Shown here in pieces: positions 1 through 10,487 of a DNA stretch of 64,000 nucleotides; the first letter of the stretch is position 1; each line of letters begins with the position of its first letter. A model generated the notes under the pieces. That model made no database searches, had not been told where the DNA came from, and saw only the letters and a program-made list of their open reading frames with translations. This DNA comes from RGIG1681 sp017467625 (lineage in GTDB: Bacteria > Bacillota > Clostridia > Christensenellales > UBA1242), in contig JAFUSN010000001.1 of assembly GCA_017467625.1 (NCBI GenBank), positions 1 through 64,000 on the forward strand. Direction: 5' to 3'. The translations under genes were made by a program, and so were the position numbers.

Positions 1-3000
1 AAACTTCAATTTATCTATCTTAGAGCCTTCGTCTAACGCAGCTTTCATTGCTTTCGCTCCGGCTGATTCCGCTATAGCATTATCTTGTTCTTGATCACCA
101 GTTCCATAATTCGTTTTTCCTACAAATGTCTGTTGTGCCCAATGTCCAACTTTCTCTGTGGCAAATCTTCTAAATCTATTAACTTGACCACCTGCAAATT
201 TAAGTCCAACACCTGTTTTTATTCCAGCTCTTCTAACTTTCATCACACCACGCGCCACTTTTCTCGTAAACCAGTTTTGAGCTTTGGCTTCAGATTTATC
301 ATCAACTTGAATTCCAGCAGCTTTAGCATCCATTTTTTCTTGTTGAAGTGCAGCGGCCTCCGCTTTATCTGCATCAGTAACACCAAGTTCTGTTTCGTGT
401 TGTTTAAGGGATTCCTCAACCTCTTTTGTTGTTGTTTCTGAAAGCCCTTCCATAATAGTATCTTTATTTTGAGCAATAAAGAGTTTCATTTCATCTGAAT
501 CTTTATTAGCAAGGTACGATTTTCCAGTCATTTGCTCATAAAGCCTCATCAATTTCGCCTCGGCAGCAGCATTTCCTTGAATTGCCATTGCTGTTGCTTG
601 ATTTGCTTTATTTTCAACCATCTTTTTGTCACGAATTAAATCTTGTTCTTTGCCAAATTCTTGAACACGAGCAAGCTTTGTGGTTGCAGTTTTCATTTGA
701 TTAAGTTGTTCAATTCCCTTTGCAGCAACAGATCCCTCTGCAGCAGACATTCTTGAAACCGCTTCTTGAACTGAGATATTATTTTGTTTTGCATAAGCTT
801 CAATATCGCGTTTAGATTTAATTTCAACACCATCCGCCGTAAGTCCAAGACCAGCAACAGCGGCATCATCATCAAAATCAATTCCACCCATTGCTTGCTT
901 AAGAACATTAAATTGATCTTCTTTATTCATATTTGCAGAAACTTGATCAGCATTGTCAAGAGCAAATTGTTTTCTTTGTTCATCAGTAAGTTCATCCCAT
1001 TTTGGAACTTTCTTACCTTTGTTCATCTTTTTGTAAAGTTTTTCAGCGGCATCTGTTTCACCTAAATCAACATCGCCATAAGCCGTCTCAACTTCACTTT
1101 TAACAGCCGCAACACTATCAGCAGTAATTTTAAAGTCCGCACCAAGACCTGCCCTTTCATTTTTAACTTTTCCAAGTGCTTCATCAATTTTTGCAGGATC
1201 TAATTCGGATGCGTAATCGGTAGCGCCTAAATTTAAATGTCCTTTCAACGCATTAACTTCATCTTCACTAAGTCCATTCTCTGCGGCAAGTCTTGCAAAC
1301 AACTGTTCATCCTTATTCTGTTTATAAAAATCTTGAAGATTTCCATCAACAGAATCAGCAGCATAAGATTTTTTAAGAGCATTGATAACATTTTCATCCA
1401 TTTCTTGATAAGTTTGATCAAACTCTTCAGTTGTCATACCCTTTAATACGGTATCAAGCTGTTCAGAACTAAGCTTGCTTATATCGTCAATTTCAATTCC
1501 AAATCTCTCTTTAAGGAATTTTGATTGTTCTTCAGGATCGGATCCACCAGCAATTGCAAGGAATCTTTCAGTGGCATGGCGTTTTTGATTTTCATCACCT
1601 TTAACCATAAGTTGAGATCTAACATCCATTGAAGAAATTTCACCACTCGCAGCAAGCGCTTCAATTCTTTGATTCCTTTCTGTTCCTTGTTGAACATCAG
1701 TTAAAACTTCTTCTCTAGTTTTACCACTCAAAAGTTGTTGAGCTTCATAAAGTGACATTCCAGCAACCTTATCAGCACCATATTTTTCTTCAAGTTTTTG
1801 TCTATCAGCATCACTAAGCGAATTTGCAGCAGAAGATGCAGCAACGTTATCAAGTTGTTGTTTTTGATCTTCTGTCATGGTTGTTTTAATTGCAGCAAGT
1901 GCATTTGTAGTAAAGTTTGCAGCATCACTTGCTTGAAGCGCTTTAAGAACATTAGCATCATTTTCAGGTGAACTTTGTTTCATAAGTGTACTATAAAGTT
2001 TATCATCCGAAAGCCCTTCAAGTGTTTGCCCTGTTAATTGCGCCTTTTTATATGCAATGGCAATTTCTTCATCGGACATTCCTTTTTTATTTAATTTTCT
2101 CTTTAATTCATCACTGATTCCACTTAAAATTGAATCTTGTTCACCATCTGCTAGTTGATTTTTAACAAGTTCTCTCGTTATATTACTCTTGTCAATCTGG
2201 TTTGAATTAATAAGTGCATTAATTCTTGCATTGTCATCAACTAATGCAAGTGATTGTTCATGTTCAAATGCTGATTGAGAAGCGGTTCTTATGTGTCCAC
2301 TTTCATAAGTTTGGTTAACTTCTCCCAAACCATCTGCTGACTTTGCACCAGCAAGTCTTGCATCAAGAGTTGCGGCTCTTTCAAGTGTTTTAAGAACATT
2401 TGTCCCATTTGCAGCATCTGCATCGCCAAGGTTTTTCACAATTTCAGCATTCAATTGTTCTTCGGTATGGCCAGCATTTAAATATGCTTGTTTTGTGGCT
2501 TCAACCGCTTGGTTTCTTGAATCAAAATCATCAAATTCAGCACTTTTATATTCAATTTGATCCATATCAGCAGTTCTTAAATCAAGTCCATTAGCCTTCA
2601 TGAATCCTAATTTTGCCATTTGTTCAGTTGAAAGGCCACTTCTCATCTTATTAACATCAAGATTTCCAGCAGCATCATAAATATCAGCATTTTCACCAAA
2701 CATAGCCTTAATTGCATCTGAACTCATATTTTTCAAATCATCATCTGAAATTGAACTTGCAAGCAATGCATCTTGAACAGATCTTGCCGTTGAAGAATCT
2801 GTTTCCATAATACTTTGAGCCGTTGTGGCTAAAATTTTGTTTTTAGTTGCTTCGTCAGCACCATTTAAAATTGAATTTGCATCAACATTGTTAAGTTTGG
2901 ACTGCATTTGTTCAGTAGCATTTTGCCTTTCCTGATCACTCATTTGATCCCAACGAGAAACACTAAATTTATTATCAGCAGCAAGAGCTTGCGCACTCTC

Positions 3001-6000
3001 CATAATTTGACTTTCTTCTGGCTTAAATTTTTCCTTGAGATCAACATTATTTTTAAGAGTTTCAATAACTTCATTATATTTGGAAGGATCCTCTTTAATT
3101 GCATTATAATCCATTCCATTAATACCCAGCATTGCCAAAGTATCACTATCATTAGATTCAAGAATACTGCGTAATCTTGCATCCGCCATAACATCTTCAT
3201 TTTCTCCTGCAGCATTTAGAACCATCTGTCCATCAATGGTTCCCAACTGAACAGAGTTGATGTCAACAACCCCAGCTTCAGCCTCAGCAAGTCGGGCTGC
3301 AGTAGATTCATCAACCTGTCCCTCTGCAACAAGCATAGCATCGGCAAGACCAGCACTTTCACCAGCATTATGAGCATCAATGGCAGTTTCAAGAACTTTA
3401 TTTACTGCACCCACAACTCCACCCTCTGGTGGAACTTGTCCATTTTCAGCAACAACAGGTTTTCTCATTTCTTCAAGTTTAGCATCTTTAAGTCCTTGAA
3501 GGGTTTGCTGTTGTTCAGGAGTTAAACCGTCTTCTCCAAGTTCACCGTTGTCTCTAAGATCTTGTATAAATTGATCTTCAACAGCATTCATTGCATCGTT
3601 TTCTGCAACAGCTTGCTGTTTACGTTTTGCAAGTTCAGCCTGCTGCTCTGCGGTTAATTCACCATTTTCAGCAAGTTGACCTTTTTCCTGAAGTTCTTTT
3701 CTGTAGGCCGCTTCAGTTTCTTTTTCAACTGTTTCATTGGTTTTTCTGCTTGAGCCACCTTTTGGTTTGTCACCATTGCCTTCAGAACCACCTTCAGCGT
3801 TCTGTTCACCGGCTTTTTTATGACTCTTAGCCCAATCTCCAACTTTCTTTCCAACGCCAATTGCTCCACCAATAAGTGCCCTAGCAGGAATTGCACTCGC
3901 TGCAATAGATGCACCCGTCTTAATTGTGTCAAGAGCCTTCTTCCCTGACACTGTGTCGGCGGCATCTTTAACAGCGCTTTGCGCTGCTTTTTTGGTTTTG
4001 TCGCCTTCAGAAACAACTTCACCTGCGCCAACCAAATCTGCAACCATCTTTGGAAGTGCTTCAATCATTGTGAACGCAACGAGCAAGAACAACACATAAA
4101 CAAACATGTTGAGAACATTTGCTCCAAATGGCAAGTGTTGCAAGAAATAACTTCCTGATGTTGCAATGTCTTCCGCAGTGAATATCTGCGACATTGACTT
4201 AACAGGCATCAGCAAAATGAAGAACACGTTGAGTCCCAGCATGACGCCATAGGTTGAAAGAACCTTCTTCGTAAGTTCATCGGTAATTCGTTTTATGCTT
4301 CCCTCTTTAACTGGCTCAAGCGCAGCCATTGGAGGAAGCGCAAGGAAATATAGCGTAATTTCATAAATACGCTTAATTACACCCCAAATTGCACTGCCTA
4401 AAACTTTAATAATCAGTGCCGCACCAATAATCAAAATAATGAAATTAATTTTCCAAGGAATTGGAATATAGAATGTGCTTAATGAAACATCTGGTCCATC
4501 AAAGAAGTAGTCAAATGAAATTCCATTTTGAACATTAAATTTAATTCTGCAATCATCATGACTTGCTCGAGCTGTTGTAGGGAACCATTTAAATCTAAAA
4601 TTCCAATCAAAGAATATATTTGGAAACCTAAAGTCAATTTCATTGCTTGCGAACAAATTAGTTTCCAAATTATCACGGAAGCAACCCACTACAAAAGAAC
4701 TTTTAAGTTGATTATAATATTTATTAGCAGAAGAATCCTCTTTATATTTATTTTGACTTAAAACATTATAGTAATTTTTGTAGTTATAAAAAACATATGC
4801 AGGTTTTGAAATAAAATCATCTAAACTTGTGTAATTATCAGCATTAGAATTTCCAAGCGTCCTATACAATCTTGCAATATAGGTTCCAGCATCATAGAGT
4901 GAATAGTATGGGGCATCGTAATACCAGTTTATGTTATCTGGATTAATTTTAAAACTAAAATATGTCCCATTGTTATCTTCAACATTTTGGTAATAATCAG
5001 CACCAATTATGCTATTACCATTCTCATTCCATTGTTTTAGTGTATAAGAAGATGAACTATCGGCTTGCACTGCAAATGTTTTGTAGTTAAACAAATAGAA
5101 TGTATAGATTCTTTGTCCATATGTATATGCAGTCTTTGGAATGGTAATTTGAATATTATAATCTGCGTAAGCACTAGAATTTCCATTACTTGCTAAATTA
5201 ACAAATTTTTTGCCATCATCTGAAACATAAGATGCAAATCTTGAGGTCATTTTCATTCCAGTAAAGCCATATAGATATTTTGTTCTATAAAGCATCTTAC
5301 CATCAGTCGAATCGTTTTCAACAAATTCAAAATCACTTGGACCACCAGTTGCAATTGTAACATACGGATTTACAGTTGTTCCACTAATGCCTTGATATTG
5401 CATTTTAAACTCAACATAAAGCGCATTAACATATTGTGATCCAATAGTATTTTTAATTGCTTTCATATCTCTAGAGAAAACACTTTCATTAATTTCTGAA
5501 GAGCTCTTTTCATTTAAATTTCCAATACCATAAATTTTAAATGTTCTTGAAGTTCTATCAACCTTAACACCAATATAATAACCATAGTTATCAACAAATA
5601 AATATAAATCGCCAAGACTGTAAGTCCCTTCATTTGTTGCAATTCCCGATATTGTTCGGGTTGTGACAGGGGTTCCACTACTTGCTTCAGTGTAGTCATA
5701 AGAAATAGAAATTGAATCAATCAGTGTTGTAAGGTCTACATTTGAATTTGAAGCAGTGTCATAGAAATAATAAACCGCATCTTTATTTGTTGTTGAAGTT
5801 TTTACTGAAGTTTCGGTTGAAGCGCTTCCTTCTAAAAGACTTCCCGAAATATCACTAATTGAATAGCTTTGGTTAAAATCAGTTTCAAAAGAATTTCCTC
5901 TAATTATTGAAAGATCGATGACATGTGGCAAAAATTTAAGAATACTGTATTTATATGATGATTGTCTAGCAACAACATAAACAAAATTTGTTCCTGATTT

Positions 6001-9000
6001 AAATCTAAATTCTCTGTTAGAACCAGCTGAATATGTATTGTCATATGTGAAATTTAACGACGTTCCACTGGTGTTTTTAATTTGAAGAGTTAAATGTTTA
6101 ACTGCATCAGCAACAGAAATTGAACTAGACACATTAAACAAAATGTTTTCAGTGGTTTGCTCTTTAATTTTAAATGAAGAATCACTTGATGTTGCGCCAT
6201 TAAAAACAAAGTTTGAATTTGTTGCAACAACATCACCTGAAGTCACCAAAGAAACCGTGTACTTTTTGTTAACAACATCACTTTTTAACTCAACAAGCGC
6301 ATAATTTGAGGTTCCTGTTTGAGTAAATAAATAACCTGAAGTTCCACTTTTTTGAGTAGAATCAAGCATAAACTGTTCAACTGAATCACCACTAAGTGAA
6401 TTTTTTAATGATAATTCCAAATTATTTAGAATAAAATTACTAAAGTCAGAGGTAGTAATTGTTAAAGTTGCATTTGAATTATCATATTCAGAGTTTACAT
6501 AGCCATTTAAAACTGAATTAGATAATGATATTCCAATTAAATCAAATGTTGATGAAGTGACTTCAATTGTAAATTTCTGACCATCTGAATTTAAATTTCC
6601 AACTGAAATTTTCACAAACACAGAAACCGTTATTCCTGAAGTTGTGTTTTTAAATTCATATAATTCAGTGCCTGCATCATAACTATCATAAGTGTACTCA
6701 GCAGAATTTCCTGTGTTTTCATCTTTAAATGTTAAAACTAAACTCTCTTTAACATCTTCAACAAATTTTTCGTTGTCAATGGTGATTTTATCATCTTCAA
6801 CACTTAAATAAGTTGATGCATCATCTTTAATTGAAAGACTATCAAATGTAAGGTTATCTGGTGTGTATGACGCCAAATTTCCACTAGCAATTGGAGTGCT
6901 TACATCAGTATTTCCAGCAACAACTTTCAGGTAGTCCTCAACACTACCATAACTTGAAACTTTTACCGAGTTATCCATTTGATAAAGATCATAAGTTGAA
7001 TCATCATTATTGACAGCAAGAACAAAACTGTATGTATACCCATCAATTGTTGCATTGTATGCATAATATGTTATGTTGCCACGTGTGTAACTATCACTGC
7101 TTTTATTATAATTTTTACCATCAATAACAAGTTCAATATTATTCCCTGAAAGAAAGTTAACATTAACAACTTTATGTGTTTTAAAAGTTAAGTTTCCATT
7201 ATTATCATCAATAGAAACCAGCTTAATTGATTGAATGAGTGAACTTGCTTTTTTAAAATTATTATCATAAATATTTTCGAATTTAAAATATTTAGTTGTT
7301 GTTCCGTCATCATCACTAATGTCAGCATCATCAACACTTGCAACTTCAGTTAAATTTGATTTCCATGTTAAGTTATCATCAGAGTCCACATCAACAGTGT
7401 AAAGATTTGAAAATACTGAAACATCATAAACAGTTTTTCCACTGAGCCCCAAATCAATAGAAGTTATTTCTGAAAGATATTCATTAACATCATCAACAAT
7501 TCCATCATCAAACTGAAGATTGCTTAATTTGATTGTTCCGTCGCCATACTTTTCCACAACAAAAAACTTATCTTTAGAATTACCATCTTGGAATTTGAAT
7601 AAGAAATAATTAACTTCACCACTCGTCAAAACAACACTATTCTCAACATATTTTGCAGTTTTTTCGCCGTCAGAATTGTTTCCTGTTACTTTAATGTTTA
7701 AGCTCTTAACAAATTCATCGGTGACCAGTGAACCATCCATTATTTGATTTTCATTTTCTTTATAAAACGACCATGTTGACGAATCATTTATAACCTGACT
7801 TTTATATGAACCGCCAATAATTCCAGTGATTTTATAGTTTCTTGTATCATAACCAGAACTAACAATTCTTTGATTCATTGAACCAGTTTGCTTCATTTCA
7901 TAGTAATACATATCTTCATCTGAAAGAGTTGTTCCGCCAATTTCACTTGAACTTTTTAAATATGTTGGATAGCCAAGTTTAACGGTGTCAGCACCCCTTG
8001 CTTTTGTTGCCCAATCAGCATCAAAAGTTCCACGAGCAACAATAACCCCGCGATAATCGTTTGACAAATATTCAGATGAAAATCTGTATGTTTTTCCAGT
8101 AACTGAATCCGTGAAGGTTTTTCCATTTACAACAGGAACATATGTTGTTGATGTTCCGGTGTTAACCTTCCAACACATAATAAATTTTGAACCTTGAAGT
8201 TCATCATAAGAAGTGGTTAAATGACGTTCATCACCCTTATACAAATAACAAACATTTCCCATTTCAAGATCAGAGCACTGCTCTGAATATGAAACAACAA
8301 ATGAACGGTATGTCGTGTCCCAAAGTTTAAAATCTTTATTACCAATCCATTTTGAATCTGGCTTATAATCAGTTCCAACGCCCTCCCAATTAATCATGGA
8401 AGAATTTGCATCCATCATGTAAAGTGTTACGCCTTCATTGTTCATGAAATCAACAATATCAGCCATAACATAATATTCTGACTGAAGAGCAACAATTCCA
8501 AGTTGCCCACCATCAAAATAATTTGCCCAATTTCCATCATTAAACATAAGTTTTGCTGTTCTAACACTCTCAAGGCCAAGTGTGTCTTGAAGAAGTCCAG
8601 CATCAAGATTTATAAAATTCAAAGAATCTTCAAATGTTTCATAATGGTCATAAAATGTGTTATAACTCCAAGCATTATACATGTATTTCAAAGCAGGATT
8701 ATCATGATTTGCGTTATTCATATTTTTGCCACTAATGTATTTGTTTGATTGGAACGAAAACTCTTTTTGAATTTCACTATATGCGGTTGGATCTTTTCCG
8801 GCACCATATTTGCTAACAACATCTAATCCAAGCAAATATTGGAAATAGTTTGAGTAAGCATTTTGATCTTGAGAAGCAACCGGCAACATGTAGTATGTAT
8901 ATGCCCCATCATTTCCAGGAACACCAACGCCAAAACCACTAAAACTTCCATTCATCGGGTTAATATAACCGAATGTATCAGTATTTCCATCAACGCTTTT

Positions 9001-9846
9001 ACCAATCATAGAGCGAACAATATTTTGAGTGGGATTAAATGGATTAGATTCATCTCCTTTCTTAATTGCGTTCATGTATTCGTCAAAATAACCAAATGGG
9101 ATTGCATTGTTAGGCATCATTCCGCCAGATGAAAGAACAATTGCCCTGGTTGTTGAATTTCCACCACTAGTTCCGGTGTAAAAAACAACCTTGTCGGAAA
9201 TTGGATACCTTTTGTTTGAATCCGCATACGCCCTATACTTATTTGCTGTTTGAGATGAAACGTAGAAAAGCGTTCCACCAAATGTTTGCCCCATACCAAT
9301 ATTAAGAGCTTTAACAAGTGATGCTAAAATAGCGTTAGATGAAATGATTGCAAGAGTTAAAAGAACAGGAAAAACAGCAACTGTAACAATTGATTTAAGC
9401 GCTTTTCTAACAATGTCTGCCTTTGAATTGTCTTTTCCACCAGTTGTTGCATACATCCATTCGTTTTTGATAATTGCATAAATTGTGAAGATTATGAGAA
9501 GAACAATTGAAACTCCAATCAAAGCCCTAAAAACTCTTTGCACTGTGTCATCATACAAAAATTTAAAAATCAAATCTGCATTTGTTGCGCCGGAAATAGT
9601 ATATCTCGTGTTGTTTAGCCAGTAATCCAAACCAATGAGCTTTTGAACGAAGTATTGCAAAAAGTCAACAAAAGCTAAAAGCCATTTGCAGATAAAATAC
9701 AAAACCTGTGTTATACCCTCAAGAATAATTGCACCAAGTGCCGCAAAAAACTGACCAATTCCAGTTCCAAAACCATTAATAAAGATAGTTCCCTTAAGAG
9801 CTCCCAAAAAATTTGTTAAACCTGAAAACATGTGTGATATAGACAT
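1..9846 (-). CDS. Giant VirB6/TrbL-like membrane protein, partial (C-terminus beyond window)
   Basis: One uninterrupted minus-strand frame of 3,282 codons from the ATG at 9846 to the left edge. The frame opens after a TGA 22 codons upstream and has no other start there; GAGGG precedes the ATG. Residues 1-180 hold hydrophobic segments (about 32-67, 105-126, 151-172) with the FPVLLLTLAIIS pattern typical of Gram-positive VirB6/TrbL proteins. Residues ~190-1790 are Ser/Thr/Asn/Asp/Tyr-rich and look extracytoplasmic. A second membrane block (~1798-1925: KINFIILIIG, YFLALPPMAA, STYGVMLGLNVFF) again matches the VirB6/TrbL core. From ~1940 onward the protein is Ala/Gln/Glu/Leu-rich, predicted cytoplasmic helix. 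Known family members are usually several hundred residues, so the ectodomain and tail are large additions. Role inferred: inner-membrane channel of a type IV secretion apparatus that also reaches outward. Confidence 0.8.
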   Translation of the reverse strand, partial: MSISHMFSGLTNFLGALKGTIFINGFGTGIGQFFAALGAIILEGITQVLYFICKWLLAFVDFLQYFVQKLIGLDYWLNNTRYTISGATNADLIFKFLYDDTVQRVFRALIGVSIVLLIIFTIYAIIKNEWMYATTGGKDNSKADIVRKALKSIVTVAVFPVLLTLAIISSNAILASLVKALNIGMGQTFGGTLFYVSSQTANKYRAYADSNKRYPISDKVVFYTGTSGGNSTTRAIVLSSGGMMPNNAIPFGYFDEYMNAIKKGDESNPFNPTQNIVRSMIGKSVDGNTDTFGYINPMNGSFSGFGVGVPGNDGAYTYYMLPVASQDQNAYSNYFQYLLGLDVVSKYGAGKDPTAYSEIQKEFSFQSNKYISGKNMNNANHDNPALKYMYNAWSYNTFYDHYETFEDSLNFINLDAGLLQDTLGLESVRTAKLMFNDGNWANYFDGGQLGIVALQSEYYVMADIVDFMNNEGVTLYMMDANSSMINWEGVGTDYKPDSKWIGNKDFKLWDTTYRSFVVSYSEQCSDLEMGNVCYLYKGDERHLTTSYDELQGSKFIMCWKVNTGTSTTYVPVVNGKTFTDSVTGKTYRFSSEYLSNDYRGVIVARGTFDADWATKARGADTVKLGYPTYLKSSSEIGGTTLSDEDMYYYEMKQTGSMNQRIVSSGYDTRNYKITGIIGGSYKSQVINDSSTWSFYKENENQIMDGSLVTDEFVKSLNIKVTGNNSDGEKTAKYVENSVVLTSGEVNYFLFKFQDGNSKDKFFVVEKYGDGTIKLSNLQFDDGIVDDVNEYLSEITSIDLGLSGKTVYDVSVFSNLYTVDVDSDDNLTWKSNLTEVASVDDADISDDDGTTTKYFKFENIYDNNFKKASSLIQSIKLVSIDDNNGNLTFKTHKVVNVNFLSGNNIELVIDGKNYNKSSDSYTRGNITYYAYNATIDGYTYSFVLAVNNDDSTYDLYQMDNSVKVSSYGSVEDYLKVVAGNTDVSTPIASGNLASYTPDNLTFDSLSIKDDASTYLSVEDDKITIDNEKFVEDVKESLVLTFKDENTGNSAEYTYDSYDAGTELYEFKNTTSGITVSVFVKISVGNLNSDGQKFTIEVTSSTFDLIGISLSNSVLNGYVNSEYDNSNATLTITTSDFSNFILNNLELSLKNSLSGDSVEQFMLDSTQKSGTSGYLFTQTGTSNYALVELKSDVVNKKYTVSLVTSGDVVATNSNFVFNGATSSDSSFKIKEQTTENILFNVSSSISVADAVKHLTLQIKNTSGTSLNFTYDNTYSAGSNREFRFKSGTNFVYVVARQSSYKYSILKFLPHVIDLSIIRGNSFETDFNQSYSISDISGSLLEGSASTETSVKTSTTNKDAVYYFYDTASNSNVDLTTLIDSISISYDYTEASSGTPVTTRTISGIATNEGTYSLGDLYLFVDNYGYYIGVKVDRTSRTFKIYGIGNLNEKSSSEINESVFSRDMKAIKNTIGSQYVNALYVEFKMQYQGISGTTVNPYVTIATGGPSDFEFVENDSTDGKMLYRTKYLYGFTGMKMTSRFASYVSDDGKKFVNLASNGNSSAYADYNIQITIPKTAYTYGQRIYTFYLFNYKTFAVQADSSSSYTLKQWNENGNSIIGADYYQNVEDNNGTYFSFKINPDNINWYYDAPYYSLYDAGTYIARLYRTLGNSNADNYTSLDDFISKPAYVFYNYKNYYNVLSQNKYKEDSSANKYYNQLKSSFVVGCFRDNLETNLFASNEIDFRFPNIFFDWNFRFKWFPTTARASHDDCRIKFNVQNGISFDYFFDGPDVSLSTFYIPIPWKINFIILIIGAALIIKVLGSAIWGVIKRIYEITLYFLALPPMAALEPVKEGSIKRITDELTKKVLSTYGVMLGLNVFFILLMPVKSMSQIFTAEDIATSGSYFLQHLPFGANVLNMFVYVLFLLVAFTMIEALPKMVADLVGAGEVVSEGDKTKKAAQSAVKDAADTVSGKKALDTIKTGASIAASAIPARALIGGAIGVGKKVGDWAKSHKKAGEQNAEGGSEGNGDKPKGGSSRKTNETVEKETEAAYRKELQEKGQLAENGELTAEQQAELAKRKQQAVAENDAMNAVEDQFIQDLRDNGELGEDGLTPEQQQTLQGLKDAKLEEMRKPVVAENGQVPPEGGVVGAVNKVLETAIDAHNAGESAGLADAMLVAEGQVDESTAARLAEAEAGVVDINSVQLGTIDGQMVLNAAGENEDVMADARLRSILESNDSDTLAMLGINGMDYNAIKEDPSKYNEVIETLKNNVDLKEKFKPEESQIMESAQALAADNKFSVSRWDQMSDQERQNATEQMQSKLNNVDANSILNGADEATKNKILATTAQSIMETDSSTARSVQDALLASSISDDDLKNMSSDAIKAMFGENADIYDAAGNLDVNKMRSGLSTEQMAKLGFMKANGLDLRTADMDQIEYKSAEFDDFDSRNQAVEATKQAYLNAGHTEEQLNAEIVKNLGDADAANGTNVLKTLERAATLDARLAGAKSADGLGEVNQTYESGHIRTASQSAFEHEQSLALVDDNARINALINSNQIDKSNITRELVKNQLADGEQDSILSGISDELKRKLNKKGMSDEEIAIAYKKAQLTGQTLEGLSDDKLYSTLMKQSSPENDANVLKALQASDAANFTTNALAAIKTTMTEDQKQQLDNVAASSAANSLSDADRQKLEEKYGADKVAGMSLYEAQQLLSGKTREEVLTDVQQGTERNQRIEALAASGEISSMDVRSQLMVKGDENQKRHATERFLAIAGGSDPEEQSKFLKERFGIEIDDISKLSSEQLDTVLKGMTTEEFDQTYQEMDENVINALKKSYAADSVDGNLQDFYKQNKDEQLFARLAAENGLSEDEVNALKGHLNLGATDYASELDPAKIDEALGKVKNERAGLGADFKITADSVAAVKSEVETAYGDVDLGETDAAEKLYKKMNKGKKVPKWDELTDEQRKQFALDNADQVSANMNKEDQFNVLKQAMGGIDFDDDAAVAGLGLTADGVEIKSKRDIEAYAKQNNISVQEAVSRMSAAEGSVAAKGIEQLNQMKTATTKLARVQEFGKEQDLIRDKKMVENKANQATAMAIQGNAAAEAKLMRLYEQMTGKSYLANKDSDEMKLFIAQNKDTIMEGLSETTTKEVEESLKQHETELGVTDADKAEAAALQQEKMDAKAAGIQVDDKSEAKAQNWFTRKVARGVMKVRRAGIKTGVGLKFAGGQVNRFRRFATEKVGHWAQQTFVGKTNYGTGDQEQDNAIAESAGAKAMKAALDEGSKIDKLKF

Positions 9847-9970
9847 ACTTCCCTCACAATCAGCACCTTTAGTGTCTGCAATGATTCGCTTTTTAAAGCA
9901 AAACGCCAAATCATTACAAAATTCTCACTTAAAGTCACTTTTATTATTTAAATAATAATTAACTAAAGTT

Positions 9971-10000
9971 ATTATAACACAATAGTTCATAATATGACAA
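9971..10000 (-). promoter_or_regulatory. Sigma-A type promoter of the giant VirB6-like gene
   Basis: On the minus strand TTGTCA is followed after 18 bases by TATAAT. The expected transcription start leaves a leader of roughly 115 bases before the ATG at 9846. Confidence 0.6.
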
Positions 10001-10300
10001 ATAATTGCACGCAAAAAACAACTTTTTTTATAAAAATTTTTACCAGCTAAAAAAATCACAAAAATAAATAAAAATTACAAAAAAAATAGATTCAAAATTC
10101 ACTTAAAAATGGTCAGTTAATTTCATCGGTCTTTAGACAAAAAGTTCCTTGTTTTTACAACTTCAATTTTACCATAAAAAACGTATGTTTTCAATATTTT
10201 TACAAATTTTTATTTTTAACTATGTTAAAAATAATTTTTCAAAATTTAAAAATTACCAACATAAACAACCGGTGTGTTTTAAACGAAAAATTTAATAGTA

Positions 10301-10330
10301 AAAAACCATGTAAATTCACACAGGTTTTTT
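10301..10330 (-). terminator. Terminator-like hairpin, third in tandem
   Basis: AAAAACC and GGTTTTT arms flank a loop of about 15 bases, with T-rich sequence after it on the minus strand. The stem is mostly A-T, so this is the weakest of the three hairpins downstream of the pilin gene. Confidence 0.3.
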
Positions 10331-10380
10331 GTAATTTTATTTGGTTATTTTTTAATAATTTTTGATTAACAAAAAATAAA

Positions 10381-10418
10381 AATAACCCCAAAAATTTTCT
10401 TTAAAACTTGAGGTTATT
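10381..10418 (-). terminator. Terminator-like hairpin, second in tandem
   Basis: AATAACCCCAA pairs with TTGAGGTTATT (10 of 11 positions), with T-rich DNA after it on the minus strand. It lies about 70 bases downstream of the pilin stop codon and just after a stronger terminator. Confidence 0.45.
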
Positions 10419-10450
10419 TTCTTCCATTTTAGTTCAAAAATTTACAAATA

Positions 10451-10477
10451 AAAAACACCTCAAAACGAGGTGTTTTT
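10451..10477 (-). terminator. Rho-independent terminator of pilin gene 1
   Basis: AAAAACACCTC and GAGGTGTTTTT form an 11-bp stem ending ten bases downstream of the pilin stop codon, with a T-run on the minus strand. Confidence 0.85.
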
Positions 10478-10487
10478 ATTCGGCAAA

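Larger units (their letters stand above)
9847..10487. other. Intergenic region between giant gene and pilin gene
   Basis: About 640 very AT-rich bases with no open frame I would call a gene. It contains the promoter of the giant gene (9971-10000) and, nearer the pilin gene, three successive hairpins followed by T-rich DNA on the minus strand (10301-10330, 10381-10418, 10451-10477). The rest shows only A/T tracts. Confidence 0.6.

Noticed and set aside
85..9317. Many short open frames on both strands inside 1-9846
   Set aside because: They lie in other frames of the single 3,282-codon minus-strand reading frame and show shadow-type composition (runs of Leu/Gln/Lys or Phe/Ile/Ser) without start signals.
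1..9846. Possibility that the left 9.8 kb is a decayed non-coding region
   Set aside because: Hand translation from 9846 to 1 gives continuous sensible protein with domain-like composition changes and no stop; a decayed region this long would contain stops.
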